Positions 60,801 to 64,000 of a stretch of 64,000 nt of DNA are shown piece after piece (the stretch's first letter is position 1; every line of letters starts with the position of its first letter). The stretch lies in assembly GCA_949152475.1 (NCBI GenBank), contig OX424560.1, forward strand, positions 7,750,001 through 7,814,000. The letters run 5' to 3'. The notes beneath the pieces were generated by a model that was given only the letters and a program-made list of their open reading frames with translations, did not search any database and had not been told where the DNA came from. A program made the translations under genes and the position numbers. This DNA comes from Terebella lapidaria (taxonomy: Eukaryota; Annelida; Polychaeta; Terebellida; Terebellidae).

Positions 60801-63800
60801 TGAAAGTTGAAAAATAAGGACCACCCTACCATTATTTTTACAATAAGAACAACATCTTCTTTCAATCTATTACAACAGTTTTCTTTTCATATCAAATATC
60901 TATTTTCATGGCTGGACGAACAAAAAGAGAACTCTAGTATCTATGTTATCACTTCTCTTGCAGGCGGTGTGTTGCGCAGATGGAGTACACTGCTGTCCCA
61001 CAGGTTACCAGTGCGACTCCAAGAAAGGCACGTGTTCAAAGGGAGCCAATCAGAACACTTGGTTCACTATCGGCCAGGCCAAGGCACTCCCAGCTACACC
61101 ATCGGGAAAACCCAGCACGGGGAGAACCGCCCCAGAAAAACCCGCCTCCTCCCCGCAGTCAAAGATTGGAGCGTCCCAGCAAAAATCACCCCAGGCCCTC
61201 AAGAAAAAACGAAATGTTTGTCCTGGAGGGAAGGTGAGAGGTTTTTGTATGGATGATGCTGATGAAATTTGATTATGGTAACAATAAATTGCAGTTTTAA
61301 ATTTAAAATTTGCTCAACTTTATAAATTATACATTGTACATCTATCTCATTTAATCTTGAAAATTATCCTGAATGATATATATATATATGTATATAAATA
61401 CTGTTGTGTAATGCGTTGATGTTTATATGAAATTGTTGCCTTGCAGACATTTTGTGAAGCTGGACGCACATGTTGCTACAAAAACAACACTAATTTCGGG
61501 TGCTGTAGCTACGTTAATGGCACTTGTTGTTCCGACATGAAACACTGCTGCCCCCTGGGGTACAACTGTGACATCAAGCTCGGCAAGTGCACCAAGGTAA
61601 CATCACATGTGACAACCAGTTTAATTGTAGTAAATTTGTTCATAAGCTTAAATCATGTCAGTCAGGATACTCCTAAATCGTAAAAAGTTTGAATTCATAT
61701 TATGACCAGCTGGGGTTCTCACATTTATTGTTTGATCAAGGTCTTTTTAAGTATCTTTCATTAGGGAAAATGCTGAAGTAGACTCTGTAAGTCAGTTGCA
61801 ACTATAATCATAATTGAAAAGATTATTGTACAAAGATTTGTTGACATTTCCCAGGGAGGAGGTTTAACGTTGCCCTGGGGGGAGACTCAAGACTCAAAGT
61901 CCAACGAACCAGAACCTGAAGAGAAGGTCAGTAACCATGGTAACAGATTGCAGAGTGTGAGGGGATCACAATGTAGCTTGTGTTGGTGTGTGTATTTGTC
62001 ACTTATATGTATAGTGTAGAAAATGTAGATTTTAGCACAGTCACTGTTGTGTATTTACAATTGGCATGATTGTGTTATTTGCAACTTTGTGAACAATACA
62101 TGTAGTTTGGAGGCAGTTGTTGGAAATTGTGAAGATTTTGTATGTTGAAAACACAGCCCATACATATACACTCCAACTTGCTCTATTCCAATGTTTTCCT
62201 TGTCTTTTGCAGCATGGCATGAATAATATGTAGCTTTTTCGACAGTTGTTTCTTTTTCCACAAATGGACAATAAATTCTTTGTCACCTACAAGTACTAGA
62301 CTAGAGAAAACAAGATTTGCAGCATCAGTAACTAGCATAGAATACATGTATGTGCTGTTCTACTTTGTAGATATAAGATTCTTTGTGCTGAAATAATATG
62401 GAATTTTGTTGATCGATTTTGAAGTGTCAATTGTAATAGTTTGGAACACTATTTTTGCACAGTTAATTAACCTGCCCTGTCTGATTGCAGATTGCCACGT
62501 AGTGTGTAGATTGTTGGTGTGTTACCATGGCGACCACTACTGAAGGCTGCCATGGTTTTCACCGTGAATTATTTCCTTTCACCGTAGCATCCTTCCACGG
62601 ATGGCATGATGCTCACAATGTCTCAGATTTGCAACATATTTATTGCAATTATGGCAACAGTTTCTGATTTTCCTTGGAAATATAAAATATTACAATGTTA
62701 AAACTGGGTGCACTCTTTTCAAACGTATTTATTTGTGTTATCAATTCAGGATTGTCCCTTTTCTTGAAATCTATGATATTTTTGGCTTTCAGGGGCCTTC
62801 AATTTTCAGGACTTTACTTTCGCTCCTGTTAGACACTTTTATTGATTACGATCAGGATGATGAGGAGGAGGAGAGAGATAAAACAAAACGAGGGAAAACC
62901 ACGGCAACAGCATCCATGGAAACATCCAAGGTCAAGGTCACAGTCACGGCAGGGAAGGGATCCAAAAGTCCAAAAGTAAAAACCAGCGAAACCAAGAAAA
63001 CCCAGAAAACTGTGCAAATTACAACAGGGAAGAAAGGTCAAATTAAAAATATCATACTGGATAAAAAGCCAAAAGCGTCACCTAAATTAGTGACACAAAA
63101 GGGAACCATGAATCCAAAAACGAATGATGCAATAACTAAGCAGTTATTGGCTCAAAAGGCAAAGGCAAAATCTGCAAAATCAAAACAGAGTCAGCCCCAG
63201 ATTCCTAAAACCCAGTCAAAATCAAAGTTTGCAGCTTCAAAAGATGTCAAAAAGCCAATACCAAAAGTGATACCGAAAGTAGCACCAAAAGTTTTCCCAA
63301 AAGTAATGCCAAAGCAGTCCAAAGGGTCAACAGTGAGTCCGCCATCATCAAAACCATCCAGTGGAGGTGAGAAAAAGACTCAGGCAAAGCAAAGTACTGT
63401 GATAACACCGAACAAAGCTGGAGTCACAAGCAAATCCAGCAAGGATCCAAACCCACAAAAGAAACCTGCAAAGCCTAAAACTCTATCTCAGGCGACAAAA
63501 CCATCGACAAAAGGATCTCAGAAACCTAAACAAAACCCTTCATCCAAAAGTCAAGTCAAGGCTTTAAAGCCAAATCCGACACCAAATTTACAACAGAAGC
63601 TACAAGCTAAAAAGATGATTGAGCCAAAAACGTCCACACGTCTCGACGAGGGCAAACCAAAACCACCTCCCATGGTTCCACAAGTGGCAAAACTGAAACC
63701 GCGTGTGAAATCTGTACTAAAACCCATATCAAAGCCACCCCAGGTTGTGAAAAAGACTGTACCAGTGAAAAAAGCTGCCACTGCAAATACAAAACCAAAG

Positions 63801-63899
63801 ACTGCCGGTAAAAGACCTGATCTCAAACCTCCAACTGTGATACCAACTAAGTCGCCAGATCCCAAGGCACAGAAAGTCCCAAAACCTGCCGACAAAAAG
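57651..63899 (+). CDS. GRN: Progranulin-type protein with long Lys/Pro-rich region (partial at 3' end)
   Basis: Six phase-0 exons: 57,651-57,830; 58,339-58,581; 60,964-61,233; 61,447-61,596; 61,855-61,926; 62,793 onward (possible donor at 63,900). They encode a signal peptide (MWRLMLAVALVAVATC) and granulin half-modules. Exon 1 end plus exon 2 start give C..TCPTGSTCCKLKSGRYGCC / ATCCSDHLHCCPHGYTCD. Exon 2 end plus exon 3 start give a second module (FCPGSDTCCKLKSGNWGCC / AVCCADGVHCCPTGYQCD). Exon 4 holds a complete module (TFCEAGRTCCYKNNTNFGCC..HCCPLGYNCD). Each module is split by an intron in the middle, as in vertebrate GRN. Granulins are secreted and lysosomal cysteine-rich growth-modulating proteins. 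A 90-residue basic Ser/Thr/Pro linker (exon 3) and the huge basic exon 6 are not usual. The gene continues past the window. Confidence 0.93.
58339..58581 (+). CDS. GRN: Granulin gene exon 2
   Basis: 243 nt in phase 0. It completes module 1 (ATCCSDHLHCCPHGYTCDVA), carries a Pro-rich spacer (IPMVPKQPARPMGGSNQG), and opens module 2 (CPGGQYFCPGSDTCCKLKSG). The acceptor is tgtctccaag/ (AAG rather than CAG). The C-x(2)-like doublets CC are all kept. Confidence 0.92.
58861..60828. mobile_element. TIR DNA transposon in granulin intron 2 with 11-bp target duplication
   Basis: The ends AGGGTGGTCCTTAT and their complement ATAAGGACCACCCT bound ~1,968 bp. ACCATTATTTT directly precedes the left end and directly follows the right end, an 11-bp target duplication. 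The interior has a decayed minus-strand coding region (59,690-60,101) and an unrelated plus-strand ORF (59,002-59,271). The duplication length resembles Mutator-like elements, but the superfamily is not proven. Confidence 0.85.
59690..60101 (-). pseudogene. Decayed transposon protein gene inside the TIR element
   Basis: On the minus strand, across frameshifts: QSNVEALIDQFGDMFNIAHQ, DALILFKNPDDRMPFWPSQ, then RRLTVLWDGKLLQYLKGKEL, VLGVPKLTSWSGEAQ and LLPLLEDCGFNPTPNKVAFR. The order FDIAH.DAL..IKN.EDR, (V/I)HWDGKLL..LTG, LLGVPKLPSGTGE.Q is one I associate with a widespread invertebrate family of uncharacterised transposon-linked proteins. I cannot name its catalytic class. At least two frame breaks show it is inactive. 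Confidence 0.6.
60964..61233 (+). CDS. GRN: Granulin gene exon 3: second half of module 2 plus basic linker
   Basis: 270 nt in phase 0. AVCCADGVHCCPTGYQCDSK completes module 2. It is followed by a linker rich in Lys, Pro, Ser and Thr (KPSTGRTAPEKPASSPQSKI..KKKRNVCPGGK) that leads to the first cysteine of the next module. The KKKR site could be cleaved by furin-type proteases. Confidence 0.92.
61447..61596 (+). CDS. GRN: Granulin gene exon 4: module 3
   Basis: 150 nt in phase 0, from gttgccttgcag/ to AAG/gtaacatc. FCEAGRTCCYKNNTNFGCCS and NGTCCSDMKHCCPLGYNCD give an almost complete granulin module in one exon, with two N-x-T/S sequons (NNT, NGT). Unlike modules 1 and 2, it is not interrupted by an intron in the middle, suggesting intron loss. 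Confidence 0.92.
61855..61926 (+). CDS. GRN: Granulin gene exon 5: short acidic linker
   Basis: 72 nt in phase 0 between catttcccag/ and AAG/gtcagtaacc. It encodes GGGLTLPWGETQDSKSNEPE and PEEK. The LPW motif is typical of spacers between granulin modules. An X-box-like palindrome (61,931-61,944) sits in the donor region. Confidence 0.85.
62793..63899 (+). CDS. GRN: Granulin gene exon 6: acidic stretch then ~330-residue Lys/Pro/Ser/Thr-rich region
   Basis: The frame is open from acceptor tggctttcag/ (62,792) to the window edge, with no stop for over 400 codons. GTAAAT at 63,900 is a plausible phase-0 donor, giving a 1,107-nt exon (369 codons). It starts GPSIFRTLLSLLLDTFIDYD, then QDDEEEERDKTKRGKTTATA (acidic cluster followed by a KTKR/G furin-like site), then hundreds of residues of Lys, Pro, Ser, Thr and Val with short repeats (PKVIPKVAPKVFPKVMPK). 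No cysteine occurs until IKCVPIAV after the putative donor. This is unlike any granulin spacer I know. Frame continuity and splice phase support its inclusion; a skipped or alternative exon is possible. Confidence 0.75.
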
Positions 63900-64000
63900 G
63901 TAAATATGGGCATTAAAACTGCAAAGACTCCTGTCTCTATCAAATGTGTACCCATAGCCGTACCAAGCAGAAACTCAATAAAATCCAGACTTCTGCCATC

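Overview
The window is eukaryotic nuclear DNA from an animal. It is AT-rich, has large introns with GT-AG boundaries, and carries many decayed transposons. Three protein-coding loci can be recognised by assembling exons across splice sites. All three point to a bilaterian, most likely a marine invertebrate (lophotrochozoan or invertebrate deuterostome such as a lancelet). The species cannot be fixed from the sequence alone.

Layout. Positions 9,678-33,047 hold the 5' half of a minus-strand gene for an IA-2/PTPRN-type dense-core-vesicle receptor phosphatase. Ten exons with fully compatible phases encode a signal peptide, a RESP18-homology domain with the family's four-cysteine spacing, an acidic luminal stalk, and the start of the membrane-proximal ectodomain. 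The transmembrane and phosphatase exons were not found and probably lie left of the window. A CRE-like promoter lies just upstream at about 33.2 kb. Positions 33,585-38,694 are a nested palindromic (foldback) repeat complex, built partly from a TTCG-rich simple-motif DNA. Positions 38,695-40,640 are a minus-strand DIRS-like retroelement remnant split by an element flanked by TTAA duplications. A plus-strand LINE tail follows at 40.7-41.1 kb. Positions 42,561-44,437 are a terminal-inverted-repeat element filled with a ~168-bp satellite that has three-unit higher-order structure. Positions 44,786-45,608 are a two-exon MPLKIP/TTDN1 gene on the plus strand. An LTR-like segment follows at ~46.9-47.3 kb, then TE debris and MITEs. 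From 57,651 to the right edge is a plus-strand progranulin-type gene. It has six exons in view, all joined in phase 0. After two granulin modules and half-modules, the sixth exon encodes a very long Lys/Pro/Ser/Thr-rich basic region that is not part of a normal granulin.

Notable window-wide signals are more than fifteen G or C homopolymers of about 15-27 bases, and repeated near-perfect copies of the RFX X-box palindrome GTTRCCATGGYAAC in introns and next to exons. There is one 200-N assembly gap (17,590-17,789) whose two edges carry the same 15-mer. No rRNA, tRNA or CRISPR array was seen. The three genes have no evident functional linkage, except that PTPRN and progranulin both belong to the secretory pathway.
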